Of a DNA stretch of 64,000 nt, positions 1 through 7,301 are shown one piece after another; positions within the stretch are counted from its first letter, which is position 1, and each line of letters opens with the position of its first letter. The DNA lies in IMG/VR virus record IMGVR_UViG_3300027746_000016, positions 30,966-94,965 of that record. One strand, written 5' to 3'. Below the pieces are notes generated by a model. That model did no database searches, had not been told where the DNA came from, and saw only the letters and a list, made by a program, of their open reading frames with translations. The stretch comes from a virus. Made by a program: the position numbers and the translations under genes.

Positions 1-1
1 A

Positions 2-40
2 ACTGGTTCAGTTGCTCCATCTACTGGTTACGCTGCATAA
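2..40 (+). CDS. C-terminal end of an upstream gene (partial)
   Basis: The window opens inside a reading frame that ends TGSVAPSTGYAA and a TAA stop. It is followed directly by a strong hairpin terminator, as expected for the last gene of a transcription unit. Nothing more can be said about its function from twelve residues. Its position before an internal-protein candidate and the tail tube suggests a virion gene, by inference only. Confidence 0.5.
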   Translation, partial: TGSVAPSTGYAA

Positions 41-68
41 TCTTAATTGATTAACTAATAACTAAAGT

Positions 69-101
69 AAGAGGCTTTCCAAAAGAGAGCCTCTTCTTTT
101 T
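69..101 (+). terminator. Rho-independent terminator
   Basis: AAGAGGCT pairs with AGCCTCTT across an 11-base loop and is followed by CTTTTTG. It ends the upstream partial gene and separates it from the late promoter at 118. Confidence 0.85.
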
Positions 102-117
102 GTGAAAAGACTCGCTA

Positions 118-130
118 ATAAATAACTTTA
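118..130 (+). promoter_or_regulatory. T4-like late promoter motif
   Basis: ATAAATAACTTTA starts 46 bases before the ATG of the 119-residue basic protein. The same extended motif (ATAAATAAC followed by TWTA) precedes the tail tube and, twice, the tail sheath. It resembles the T4 late -10 element TATAAATA that is read by gp55-RNA polymerase. Confidence 0.65.
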
Positions 131-163
131 GTAAATAATAAACTTAAAAATAATAAATTACAT

Positions 164-523
164 ATGAAATCAGTACTAAGCTATGAGCAATACCTGTTTG
201 AGAAAAAATCGCATAGCGATCTTGCAACCGGTACGCCTACAAAAGGTAAATCTGTTACTAAACAGGTAAATAACAATTTAACTGCAGGTACACCAAAAGG
301 AAAATCTGTTAAAAAATCAGTTAATTCAAGTACGTCAAGTTTACCAAAGGGTAGAGGATCTGTTCCTGGTAAATCAGTTAAGACCGGTACTTCAAGTTTA
401 CCAAAAGGTAAAGGCTCTGTTCCCGGTAAAAACGTTGACTCTAAATTTGCTAAGATAACAGTTAAAGGAAATTCAGTTAATAGGAAAGTTGATTCAGCAA
501 TGGCAAAGTTGCCAAGAAAATAA
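164..523 (+). CDS. Basic repetitive protein, candidate internal (packaged) head protein
   Basis: This 119-residue, strongly basic protein is built from degenerate repeats around the core LPKGKGSVPGKSV (about residues 30-115). Its N-terminus, MKSVLSYEQYLFEKK, matches the form of the T4 capsid-targeting sequence seen in internal proteins (MKTYQEFIAEA in T4 IPIII, from memory). That form is an aromatic residue, two polar residues, an aromatic residue, then I/L-x-E, which is also the prohead-protease cleavage motif. This suggests a protein packaged in the prohead, trimmed after LFE, and possibly DNA-binding or ejected with the DNA. It sits behind a late promoter and just after a terminator. A tail or structural linker protein is also possible. 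Role inferred, not recognised by homology. Confidence 0.7.
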   Translation: MKSVLSYEQYLFEKKSHSDLATGTPTKGKSVTKQVNNNLTAGTPKGKSVKKSVNSSTSSLPKGRGSVPGKSVKTGTSSLPKGKGSVPGKNVDSKFAKITVKGNSVNRKVDSAMAKLPRK

Positions 524-533
524 TTAATATTAT

Positions 534-1025
534 ATGAAATTTAGTGACGGTATGGAGTTTGATTTATCAGGCCCAATGCGAATTGAAGAACGTAGTGATG
601 GGTTATATGTAGTTGGCAATAATATGTTAATTCCAGTTAAGACAGTGGAAGATGGGTTATCAATAATAAAAAAAGAAGACCCAAATTATGAAATTGATGA
701 AGATTATACTGATTCTATGCATAGTTATGCTGAACCTACATTTGAATCATATAGTTATCGTATAATAGCTGAAGGTAATTCAATAAAAGACCTGGTTGGA
801 AAAGACGAGGAAGACGAATTAGACCTAGATGATGCCCGAGCAATTGGTCGTAAAATTTCTAAAATGAAAGGTGATGACCGTAAAAAATACGTAGGTATTG
901 TTAATTTTATGGGAGCATCTTGTAGAATTTATAATGAAATTTGGGCAAACTATAAACCAGTTGATCCATCTACTAAAAAATCAAATCGCGGAAAAGAATT
1001 CCAAGGCGATAAAAACATCGGTTAA
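534..1025 (+). CDS. Hypothetical late protein
   Basis: This 163-residue protein is not recognised. The first half is acidic (around residues 45-60 and 88-100). The second half has a basic helical stretch (RAIGRKISKMKGDDRKKYVG). A segment at about residues 70-83 (TFESYSYRIIAEGNS) contains IIAE, which has the I/L-x-E form of a T4 prohead-protease site; this may be chance. It starts 10 bases after the basic repeat protein and ends 9 bases before the next gene, so it is part of the same late operon. The leader is A/T-rich with no Shine-Dalgarno sequence. Confidence 0.75.
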   Translation: MKFSDGMEFDLSGPMRIEERSDGLYVVGNNMLIPVKTVEDGLSIIKKEDPNYEIDEDYTDSMHSYAEPTFESYSYRIIAEGNSIKDLVGKDEEDELDLDDARAIGRKISKMKGDDRKKYVGIVNFMGASCRIYNEIWANYKPVDPSTKKSNRGKEFQGDKNIG

Positions 1026-1034
1026 CCGTATAAA

Positions 1035-1931
1035 ATGATTGGAGAAGGAATAATTGTTGAGTCAATTGCCAGCTTTAAAATTACATGGAAAAATCCAGGT
1101 AATGGAATGCAGGCAGTATGGGATCAAGAAAATCAGGTTATTGAACTTCATGGAAGCGATGTTTATCCAGACTTAGAGTTTGTTAGTGCAATGGGTCTCT
1201 CTACCTATTTTACATATTCAACCGCTGATAAAATTATAGGCAAATTAAAAGAATTAAATACCGTTATTGATACTGAATTAACCGAATTATATAAGTCAAA
1301 GGATCAAGTAACTGAAGAAAATACGATAAATAATAAACCACTTAATACCGATAATATCCCTGAAATTAAGCCTGAGGAGATTGATACAAAGGATGAAGTT
1401 ACTAATACTGAAGAACCTAAAGATGCGCCTAAGGAACCTGAGTCACCCAGCAAAGGATTTTCATATACGGTAACGGTACACGGAGATAAATTAAGATTTA
1501 TTGATGCAAGTTCAGAAACCTACAGTTTAGTAGTTAAGCATAAATTATCTAATAATATGGGAGTTAAAAAAGAAACTGGCGAAACTTTAGACAATAGTTC
1601 AAGAATTTGGGCAACGGTACAGTTAAGTGGTTTATTTAGTGAAACTCATAGATTTAATTTTGAAAAATTTAATATATCAACTGACTCAATTTCTGAAAAT
1701 TTATTGGTACAGATAATTCCATCGATTCAGTTAACGTTTAAGGCTGGAGAAAATATGGCAACACCAGAGGCTGAAAAAGAAACATATGTTAGTAAAATTG
1801 CACTCACTAAGAATCAAGCTAAATTAAAAGACTTACAAAAAGAACTTGATTTTTATAAAAAGCACGTAAAAGACAAAGGCCTTGATGCCCCTAGTGACGC
1901 AGAGGTTGAATCATATAAAAAACTTAATTAA
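1035..1931 (+). CDS. Hypothetical late protein with acidic linker and C-terminal coiled coil
   Basis: This 298-residue protein has no family I recognise. Residues 1-85 look globular. Residues 95-140 are a Glu/Pro/Lys/Thr-rich low-complexity linker. A beta-rich domain follows (about 145-240). Residues 245-298 are predicted helical and charged (LTKNQAKLKDLQKELDFYKK), resembling a coiled coil. It lies in a late operon directly before the tail tube gene, so a tail or head role is plausible but unproven. The ATG follows an A-rich leader (CCGTATAAAATG). Confidence 0.75.
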   Translation: MIGEGIIVESIASFKITWKNPGNGMQAVWDQENQVIELHGSDVYPDLEFVSAMGLSTYFTYSTADKIIGKLKELNTVIDTELTELYKSKDQVTEENTINNKPLNTDNIPEIKPEEIDTKDEVTNTEEPKDAPKEPESPSKGFSYTVTVHGDKLRFIDASSETYSLVVKHKLSNNMGVKKETGETLDNSSRIWATVQLSGLFSETHRFNFEKFNISTDSISENLLVQIIPSIQLTFKAGENMATPEAEKETYVSKIALTKNQAKLKDLQKELDFYKKHVKDKGLDAPSDAEVESYKKLN

Positions 1932-1954
1932 TTAATAATTAGCAAAGTTCGTTA

Positions 1955-1968
1955 ATAAATAACTATAA
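1955..1968 (+). promoter_or_regulatory. T4-like late promoter motif
   Basis: ATAAATAACTATAA begins 27 bases before the tail tube ATG. It belongs to the same extended class as the motifs at 118, 15389 and 15452, all of which precede genes expected to be made in large amounts. Confidence 0.7.
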
Positions 1969-1981
1969 AAAATAAGACAAG

Positions 1982-2593
1982 ATGGCAGGTCTACCTCATT
2001 TTAAAAATTCAACCGCTGGCCCCGCAAGGTATGAGCCAGTTTACCTTAATCAATTTGAGGTAATTATAACTCCGCCGCCAGCAATTAAGGCTAAAGCAGG
2101 ATGGGCATCTAATTTAACATTAGAACATGTTAAAAAAGTTGGACCTCTTCCTGAACTTGCAGGTAACGCCGGTGGTGCAATTATTACGCAAAAATATAAA
2201 TTTGCAGAAAGAGCATATGCAGCAGCTAAACCAGCTTCAACTCTTCATAAATTTGTAATTGACTTTGAACTAAACTTAAATAATACAAATGATAATTATA
2301 TCTATAATGCATTTAGGGCATGGGCAGATTTAATCTATAATCCAATGACAGGTCAACAAGGTTTAAAAGTAGACTATGCAGGAACATCAGCTGATGCTGC
2401 TTCTGTACAGGTTACAATGTTTAACCGAACTGGTGCAATATTTAGAGAATTTGTATTTGCTCCAGTATTTTTAGATACAACTAAATTTAATGAACTAACT
2501 CTAGACTATTCAGCAGAGGCTACTACTGGTATTGCATCATTAGCTGTACCGTTTGTTGCAGACAGGTATGTTGAAACCCGAGTAGGTCAATAA
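1982..2593 (+). CDS. gp19: Tail tube protein, gp19-like
   Basis: This 203-residue protein is probably the tail tube subunit, which stacks as hexameric rings inside the contractile sheath and forms the DNA channel. The evidence is family-like form rather than a single motif. It has an early NQFEVIITPPP strand, a central TLHKFVIDFELNLNN segment, a helix with IYNAFRAWADLIYNP, and a late VTMFNRTGAIFREFVF / LDYSAEA pattern, similar in order to T4 gp19 (163 residues). It has its own strong late promoter, fitting an abundant virion protein. The sheath gene lies about 13 kb away rather than next to it as in T4. Confidence 0.75.
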   Translation: MAGLPHFKNSTAGPARYEPVYLNQFEVIITPPPAIKAKAGWASNLTLEHVKKVGPLPELAGNAGGAIITQKYKFAERAYAAAKPASTLHKFVIDFELNLNNTNDNYIYNAFRAWADLIYNPMTGQQGLKVDYAGTSADAASVQVTMFNRTGAIFREFVFAPVFLDTTKFNELTLDYSAEATTGIASLAVPFVADRYVETRVGQ

Positions 2594-2611
2594 AAAACAT
2601 TTATATAAAAA

Positions 2612-3298
2612 ATGGAAATGTTTAATGTAAAGCGCCGAGATAATCCATCCATGGATAATTGGTCAGATATAAAGAAACCTGCCTTTGGAGGACCCAAAGA
2701 AAAGGCTGATTTTGATAAAGCAAAGAAAACTAAATTAAAAGAATACCAACGAATTGTTGAGCGTAATCCTGATGCTGAAGGCGGACGTTTTAATCCAAAT
2801 TATGACTCTGCCTGGAAAGGATTTACGAGTGATATTATATATAGAACAGCAAAGAAAAAATCATATGAACCCATGTATTCAACACCAACAATTGCAGTAA
2901 TAAACGCAATAGAAGAAGGAAATATTATTAGATTCGAAGAATTTATTAATGAAAACTATGAATTTGATCCAAATGATCCGAATCCAGTTGAAGATCCAGA
3001 CGACCTAACAAAAAAAGACCTAGAAGACCAAGAAGGAATTATGGAAGAAGAAGATGAAGTTGATACATTTGATGAATTTGAAGAAGAAGAAGAATCAGTA
3101 GACTTAGGCTATGAAGTAGATGAAGAGCAATTAGATAAATTATTAGAAGAGTTCGGAGATGAACTTCAAACAATGATTACTAATATTTGTGAAACTATGG
3201 AAATGGAAAAATCTGAAGTTTGTGACTTATTATGTGCAGCAATTGAAAAGAAATGTACTGAAGAAGAAGATGGAGAAAATTTTAATGGCGAAGAATAA
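2612..3298 (+). CDS. Acidic-tailed late protein with internal prohead-cleavage-like motif
   Basis: This 228-residue protein has a basic N-terminal half (to about residue 85) and a very acidic C-terminal half rich in Glu and Asp (about 115-228). At residues 108-114 it carries FEEFINE, which matches the aromatic-polar-polar-aromatic-I-x-E form of T4 capsid-targeting and prohead-protease sites. Cleavage there would separate the basic and acidic halves. Acidic proteins cut by the prohead protease are typical of prohead core or scaffold, so that is one possibility. It follows the tail tube gene by 18 bases and ends before a shared terminator. Function not established. Confidence 0.7.
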   Translation: MEMFNVKRRDNPSMDNWSDIKKPAFGGPKEKADFDKAKKTKLKEYQRIVERNPDAEGGRFNPNYDSAWKGFTSDIIYRTAKKKSYEPMYSTPTIAVINAIEEGNIIRFEEFINENYEFDPNDPNPVEDPDDLTKKDLEDQEGIMEEEDEVDTFDEFEEEEESVDLGYEVDEEQLDKLLEEFGDELQTMITNICETMEMEKSEVCDLLCAAIEKKCTEEEDGENFNGEE

Positions 3299-3324
3299 TT
3301 TTAACTAAAAAATAGTTTTATATT

Positions 3325-3356
3325 AAAGCAGAGATATTATATTTCTGCTTTTTTTA
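3325..3356. terminator. Convergent hairpin terminator
   Basis: AAAGCAGA pairs with TCTGCTTT and is followed by TTTTTTATT on the plus strand. Read on the minus strand, the stem is followed by the weaker TTTAATAT. It lies between the plus-strand late genes and the end of the minus-strand replication operon and may stop transcription from both sides. Confidence 0.8.
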
Positions 3357-3363
3357 TTTAAAA

Positions 3364-3765
3364 TCATTGCCTTTTTTTAATAGTTTTAAGGTTTGGAATA
3401 TTCTCTAAATCTCCGTCTAAATCAATTAAACTTGGATCAAATACAACTTCTGGGTATGCCCCTATTAAAAAATCTAGAGTATTTAATATTGTATTTGGAG
3501 AAATATTTGAGTTAATATAAATTATCCTATTATATTTACGGTTTCTAACATTTACGGCTTTGTCTATTAATTTCTTAATTTCATAATTTATTAAAAAAGA
3601 TTGAATTTTATTTGGAACAACAATATCCTGCTCAAACTTTTCACGTATTATTTTAGTTACATTAAGAAGATAATCTGATTTTCCTTTTTTGTTTAGTGCA
3701 TGTACAAACTGTTTTAAATCCCTTACGAAAACTATTTCCAGTGATCTATCTGTGTTATCGATCAT
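3364..3765 (-). CDS. Hypothetical protein, last gene of replication operon
   Basis: This 133-residue protein is not recognised. It is mixed alpha/beta in character, with a basic stretch (NVRNRKYNRIIYINSN) near residues 73-88 and a basic C-terminus (KTIKKRQ). Its start overlaps the end of the dCMP deaminase gene by 11 bases, which suggests translational coupling. It is the last gene of the minus-strand operon before the terminator at 3325. A role in nucleotide metabolism or replication is suggested by location only. Confidence 0.65.
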   Translation of the reverse strand: MIDNTDRSLEIVFVRDLKQFVHALNKKGKSDYLLNVTKIIREKFEQDIVVPNKIQSFLINYEIKKLIDKAVNVRNRKYNRIIYINSNISPNTILNTLDFLIGAYPEVVFDPSLIDLDGDLENIPNLKTIKKRQ

Positions 3766-4228
3766 TTATGTCGATTTTTTTAACTTCAACTCCTGCTCTC
3801 CGCAAAAAGTCTAATCCGTTGGTATCACGGTATTCTTCTAAATATACAACTCTGGTAATTCCAGCCTGCATAATTAATTTACTACAGTCAGTACACGGAG
3901 AGTATGTTACATAGAGAGTAGAGCCATTACAACTTTGGGTTGATTTAGCAACTTTTAAAATTGCATTGGCCTCGGCATGTAAAACATACCATTTTGTTTT
4001 ATATTCTTTAAATGATCCATCTTCATTATTAATAGCCTCTTCACATTCATTTTCAAAACCAGCAGGCGTACCATTATATCCATCTGAAATAATTGAATTA
4101 TCTTTAACAATTAAGGCTCCAACTTTTTTACGGTTAGCATGTGATAATTGTGACCATGACTCTGCCATAGCGATATAAGTTTGGTCAAACCTGTGCTGTC
4201 TACTTGAGTACTTACGAGCAAGTATCAT
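3755..4228 (-). CDS. dCMP deaminase
   Basis: This 157-residue zinc enzyme of the cytidine deaminase fold is expected to convert dCMP to dUMP, feeding dTMP synthesis. The signature is complete: HAEANAI, with the zinc-binding His and catalytic Glu (about residues 84-90), and SPCTDC with the two zinc-binding Cys (about 109-114). The N-terminal region (SQLSHANRKKVGALIVKD) and GYNGTPAGF also fit phage and bacterial dCMP deaminases. It overlaps the upstream dCMP hydroxymethylase-like gene by 4 bases, so two enzymes that use dCMP are translationally coupled. Confidence 0.93.
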   Translation of the reverse strand: MILARKYSSRQHRFDQTYIAMAESWSQLSHANRKKVGALIVKDNSIISDGYNGTPAGFENECEEAINNEDGSFKEYKTKWYVLHAEANAILKVAKSTQSCNGSTLYVTYSPCTDCSKLIMQAGITRVVYLEEYRDTNGLDFLRRAGVEVKKIDINDR

Positions 4229-5112
4229 TTTTTAATTTTTGAAATATTTTTATAAATCCATTTAATTAAACTATTACCGTCTTGAAAAATCAGGTATTGT
4301 TTATCTTCACTACTTATTGACTCAAATAGGGTTATTAAATTTGAACTTGGGGTTCCATCTATCTCTATTAAATTAGTAATAGGTAACGGTAATGATTCTG
4401 GTTTAAATTCAAAACCTAACATTTTAGAAGAAATATCATAGTGCTTATCATAGATATGATATGAATTAGAGACATGAGTATATGAACCAAGTTTTAATTT
4501 TGGATAAAATTCCTTTAAGTGAATATACATCTGTAATTGTAATGAACAGAAAAAGGCAACATCAGTTGGAGTACCCCAAATTGCATCATTACTTCTCATA
4601 AATACTGACATATAAAATTTATTATTTCTTATATGACAATTTGCATACATTGTACATACAAAATCTTTATTATCAGAATACTGATGAATTGGCATGTTAA
4701 AGTGCATTACTGCCTGCCTAGTATTTGGGTCTTTTATTAAACTTTGAATTGCCCATTGATATTGTGAATAATTATCAGAATTTTTAAGTGTAAAAATTAA
4801 ATTACCATAGGCTGAGTTAACTGTTCCATCTGGATTTTGGATAGATTCCCAAAACTTGGCCCATTGTGAAATAAATTTAACATCATTACGACCTAAATAA
4901 TACCATAACAATTCAGCCGCAATATAGCCAGTTTGAGATCCGCGTGTGTCATTTGTATATAAACAACTGGTTGGATCCTCAATAACTAGTGCAACATCTA
5001 ATAATTCTTTACTAGTAGTTCCACGAGCACCATTTTCTTCACCATTAACCAATAGGTAAGAAATTGAGTCTTTATAACAAGCGGCAAATGATTGACCATT
5101 AAATACTAACAT
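4225..5112 (-). CDS. gp42: Thymidylate-synthase-fold enzyme, probable dCMP hydroxymethylase (gp42-like)
   Basis: This 295-residue member of the thymidylate synthase superfamily is expected to add a one-carbon unit from methylene-tetrahydrofolate to C5 of a pyrimidine nucleotide. The catalytic Cys is C153 in DFVCTMY, followed by MRSNDAIWGTPTD, with HIYDKHY later. The residue that selects the base is Asp184, exactly 31 residues after the Cys. Thymidylate synthases have Asn at this place (C146/N177 in E. coli), and T4 dCMP hydroxymethylase has Asp (C148/D179). VNSAYG, PNTRQAVM and MRSND also resemble T4 gp42. I therefore prefer dCMP hydroxymethylase, or dCMP methylase, over thymidylate synthase. 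Product unproven. An early-type promoter motif lies just upstream. Confidence 0.8.
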   Translation of the reverse strand: MLVFNGQSFAACYKDSISYLLVNGEENGARGTTSKELLDVALVIEDPTSCLYTNDTRGSQTGYIAAELLWYYLGRNDVKFISQWAKFWESIQNPDGTVNSAYGNLIFTLKNSDNYSQYQWAIQSLIKDPNTRQAVMHFNMPIHQYSDNKDFVCTMYANCHIRNNKFYMSVFMRSNDAIWGTPTDVAFFCSLQLQMYIHLKEFYPKLKLGSYTHVSNSYHIYDKHYDISSKMLGFEFKPESLPLPITNLIEIDGTPSSNLITLFESISSEDKQYLIFQDGNSLIKWIYKNISKIKK

Positions 5113-5115
5113 ATT

Positions 5116-5127
5116 TAAATTATACTA
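5116..5127 (-). promoter_or_regulatory. Early/middle promoter motif TAGTATAATTTA
   Basis: Read on the minus strand, TAGTATAATTTA ends 3 bases before the ATG of the gp42-like gene. The same 12 bases occur upstream of gp32 (22433) and of the plus-strand glycosyltransferase (62663). If TATAAT is the -10 element, transcription would begin at or next to the start codon, giving an almost leaderless message. Confidence 0.55.
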
Positions 5128-5144
5128 AAAAAACAGATAATGGT

Positions 5145-6809
5145 TTAGTCTGATTTGATATCAGAGAAATGATCAGAATTTTCAATTAATAACTTAATAT
5201 CAAAAAACTCTTCAGGTAAAGGATCATGTGAAATTACAAAAATAGTCATATTATATTTTTTAGAAAAGGTTTTTAATAGGTCTACGACTCTATAGATTGA
5301 ATCTACGTCTAATGATGAAAATACTTCATCTAAAAATAATAAATTAACTTTATGGTGTTTTAATTTTAATAATTCTAAAATACACAATAGAACAATTAGA
5401 TTCATTTTCTTCTGTTCGCCAGCAGATAATGAATCTGGTGATATTTGAATTCCTAAATGAGTAATAATTGGATTAAATTCCAAATCAAATTCAAATGCAA
5501 ACTTAAATTCTAATAATTTAGAGGTTTTTAAAATTTTACGGTTTAACATTGGAATTATTTGACTCATTAATAGTCGCTTCATTCCATTATCTGATAGGAT
5601 ATCTTCCATTTCTTGAGAAATGGCCAATTTAGCCGAATAACCAGCCTTATCAGTTGTTAAATTAGTAATTTCTGACTCAATTGTTGAAATTACTCCATTA
5701 ATATATTCGGTACCAGTCCTTTTAGAGTCAATTTGGTTTAACTCAGATAACTCACGGTTAAGTGGGGATAATAGTCCATCAATTTTATAGAATGAGTCCC
5801 TAGATTCAACTTGTTCTGCCTTTTTTGTATTTAAGTCAGAATTAATTAAGTTAATATTTTCAACCAGCCCAGGTAATAAGTCGGATTGAGTTTTCTTTTT
5901 ATTTAATAACTTGTCTTTTATTGTAATATGTGTTTCATCAGTTAAGTCAGAAAGACAGTGTGGACACTTATTTTTAGAATATAGATCTAATTTTTTCTGA
6001 ATCTCAGTAATTGTATATTGAGTTGAGGCTTTTAAATCACGAGCAACAGTAATACTCTTTTCAATAATTCCAACTTGTGAATTTAAGCTGGTATAAACAA
6101 GTCGCTTTTCTTCTTTTTGATTAGATAATTTAGTAATTTCAGCAGTAAGTTCAGAAATTCTAACTGCTTTAGCTGAATTTAAATCTAATTTTAAATTATC
6201 AAGTTGAGAAATTGAATTTTGTAAAATTGAATTATTATTTAATAAAGTAGAATCAATTGAGTGGATTGAAGTTCTTAAGTCTTTAACCTCTTCTTTAACT
6301 ACTTTAGACATATCATTAACTATATCTAATCCAAATATTTTATCAATGATTTGACGTTTATCGTGCGGACTTAATTTAACAAAGCTTTTAAAATCATTAA
6401 CTGATAGGCTAATTGTATTTGAAAATACGTTAAATGGAATCTTAGTTAATTCTTCTTCAATAAATTCATCAACTCTACGTTTATCAGGTAAATTATGTTC
6501 TGAATTATTAATTAATAACTTTGAAAAATTAGGCTCTAAGCCTCTTTCTATTTCAATTTTATCACCGTTGGCGGCAATAAATTCAATATGAGTATAGGCA
6601 TTTTTATTTATGCGGTTTGGAATCTCTTTGGTTTTACGAATAGATGATTTACCATATAAGGCAACAGTTAATGCATCAGAAATTGATGATTTACCACTTC
6701 CATTTTTACCTTGAACTAAAATAAGTTGAGGATCTTCTGAAAATTTAAAAGTTTGTAATTTGTTTCCGTATGAACAAATATTTTTAAAAGAGAATTGAGT
6801 TATCTTCAT
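5145..6809 (-). CDS. gp46: Recombination nuclease ATPase subunit, gp46/SbcC/Rad50-like
   Basis: This 554-residue SMC-type ATPase should pair with gp47 (7294-8409) to process DNA ends for recombination-dependent replication. Visible parts, in order: Walker A GKNGSGKSS (34-42), a long coiled coil, the zinc hook CPHC (about 281-284), a second coiled coil, the ABC signature SLSAGEQKK (about 456-465), Walker B LLFLDEVFSSLD (about 487-498) and the switch His in VISHDP. Its length matches T4 gp46 (about 560). It is separated from gp47 only by a small SET-like gene. Confidence 0.95.
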   Translation of the reverse strand: MKITQFSFKNICSYGNKLQTFKFSEDPQLILVQGKNGSGKSSISDALTVALYGKSSIRKTKEIPNRINKNAYTHIEFIAANGDKIEIERGLEPNFSKLLINNSEHNLPDKRRVDEFIEEELTKIPFNVFSNTISLSVNDFKSFVKLSPHDKRQIIDKIFGLDIVNDMSKVVKEEVKDLRTSIHSIDSTLLNNNSILQNSISQLDNLKLDLNSAKAVRISELTAEITKLSNQKEEKRLVYTSLNSQVGIIEKSITVARDLKASTQYTITEIQKKLDLYSKNKCPHCLSDLTDETHITIKDKLLNKKKTQSDLLPGLVENINLINSDLNTKKAEQVESRDSFYKIDGLLSPLNRELSELNQIDSKRTGTEYINGVISTIESEITNLTTDKAGYSAKLAISQEMEDILSDNGMKRLLMSQIIPMLNRKILKTSKLLEFKFAFEFDLEFNPIITHLGIQISPDSLSAGEQKKMNLIVLLCILELLKLKHHKVNLLFLDEVFSSLDVDSIYRVVDLLKTFSKKYNMTIFVISHDPLPEEFFDIKLLIENSDHFSDIKSD

Positions 6810-6812
6810 TTG

Positions 6813-7301
6813 TTAAACAAAATAGGTTAAAGTTTGGCCTTCTACTACATCTAGTACTGATTTAAATATGCAAAGTTTATTAGGTGTATCAAATTCTCTA
6901 ATCATATTTGGATAATCACTAATTCCATATATAAGTCCATAACCTAATGGAATATTATGTGATTTTAAATTACTTAATGAATTTACATTGATTTTTGATT
7001 TTAATATTTCTATGTAGTCCGCATTTGATAATTCACCTGAATCTAGTCTTTTTATTAACTCCATTTCACCAAGTTGGGTAAATACTTTCATTTCATTATC
7101 TATAACCTCTTGATTAAGTATTAATTTTTTACCAAATTCTGGATTTGATTTAGTTAATATTATTGAATCTTTATTTGTTATGGTAAATACTGGACATACT
7201 TCAATTATTGTATTTTGAGGTATGTATTGAGTAGCAACTGCTTTAACTGAGGTACTGGTTTTTATAATTCTAACATAACTACTAATAAATGGGCTAAGCA
7301 T
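6813..7301 (-). CDS. SET-domain-like protein
   Basis: This 162-residue protein has the layout of a compact SET domain, a lysine methyltransferase fold. The N-terminal part VKAVATQYIPQNTIIEVCPV resembles the 'gvfAtrdIpkGtlIEvcPv' entry of bacterial and phage SET proteins. Near the C-terminus, LGYGLIYGISDYPN occupies the place of the 'lGyGslyNHsdnPN' motif. The end, VVEGQTLTYF, sits where 'iaGEELtidY' is expected. The Asn-His pair that helps bind S-adenosylmethionine is replaced (GIS), so activity may be lost or altered. It overlaps the gp47 start side by 8 bases and ends 3 bases before gp46, so it is coupled to the nuclease pair. Assignment is from pattern only. Confidence 0.55.
   Translation of the reverse strand: MLSPFISSYVRIIKTSTSVKAVATQYIPQNTIIEVCPVFTITNKDSIILTKSNPEFGKKLILNQEVIDNEMKVFTQLGEMELIKRLDSGELSNADYIEILKSKINVNSLSNLKSHNIPLGYGLIYGISDYPNMIREFDTPNKLCIFKSVLDVVEGQTLTYFV

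Noticed and set aside
4225-5112. Thymidylate synthase (thyA/td)
   Set aside because: The fold and catalytic Cys fit, but the selector residue is Asp and the local motifs follow T4 dCMP hydroxymethylase, so I prefer the dCMP-type enzyme.
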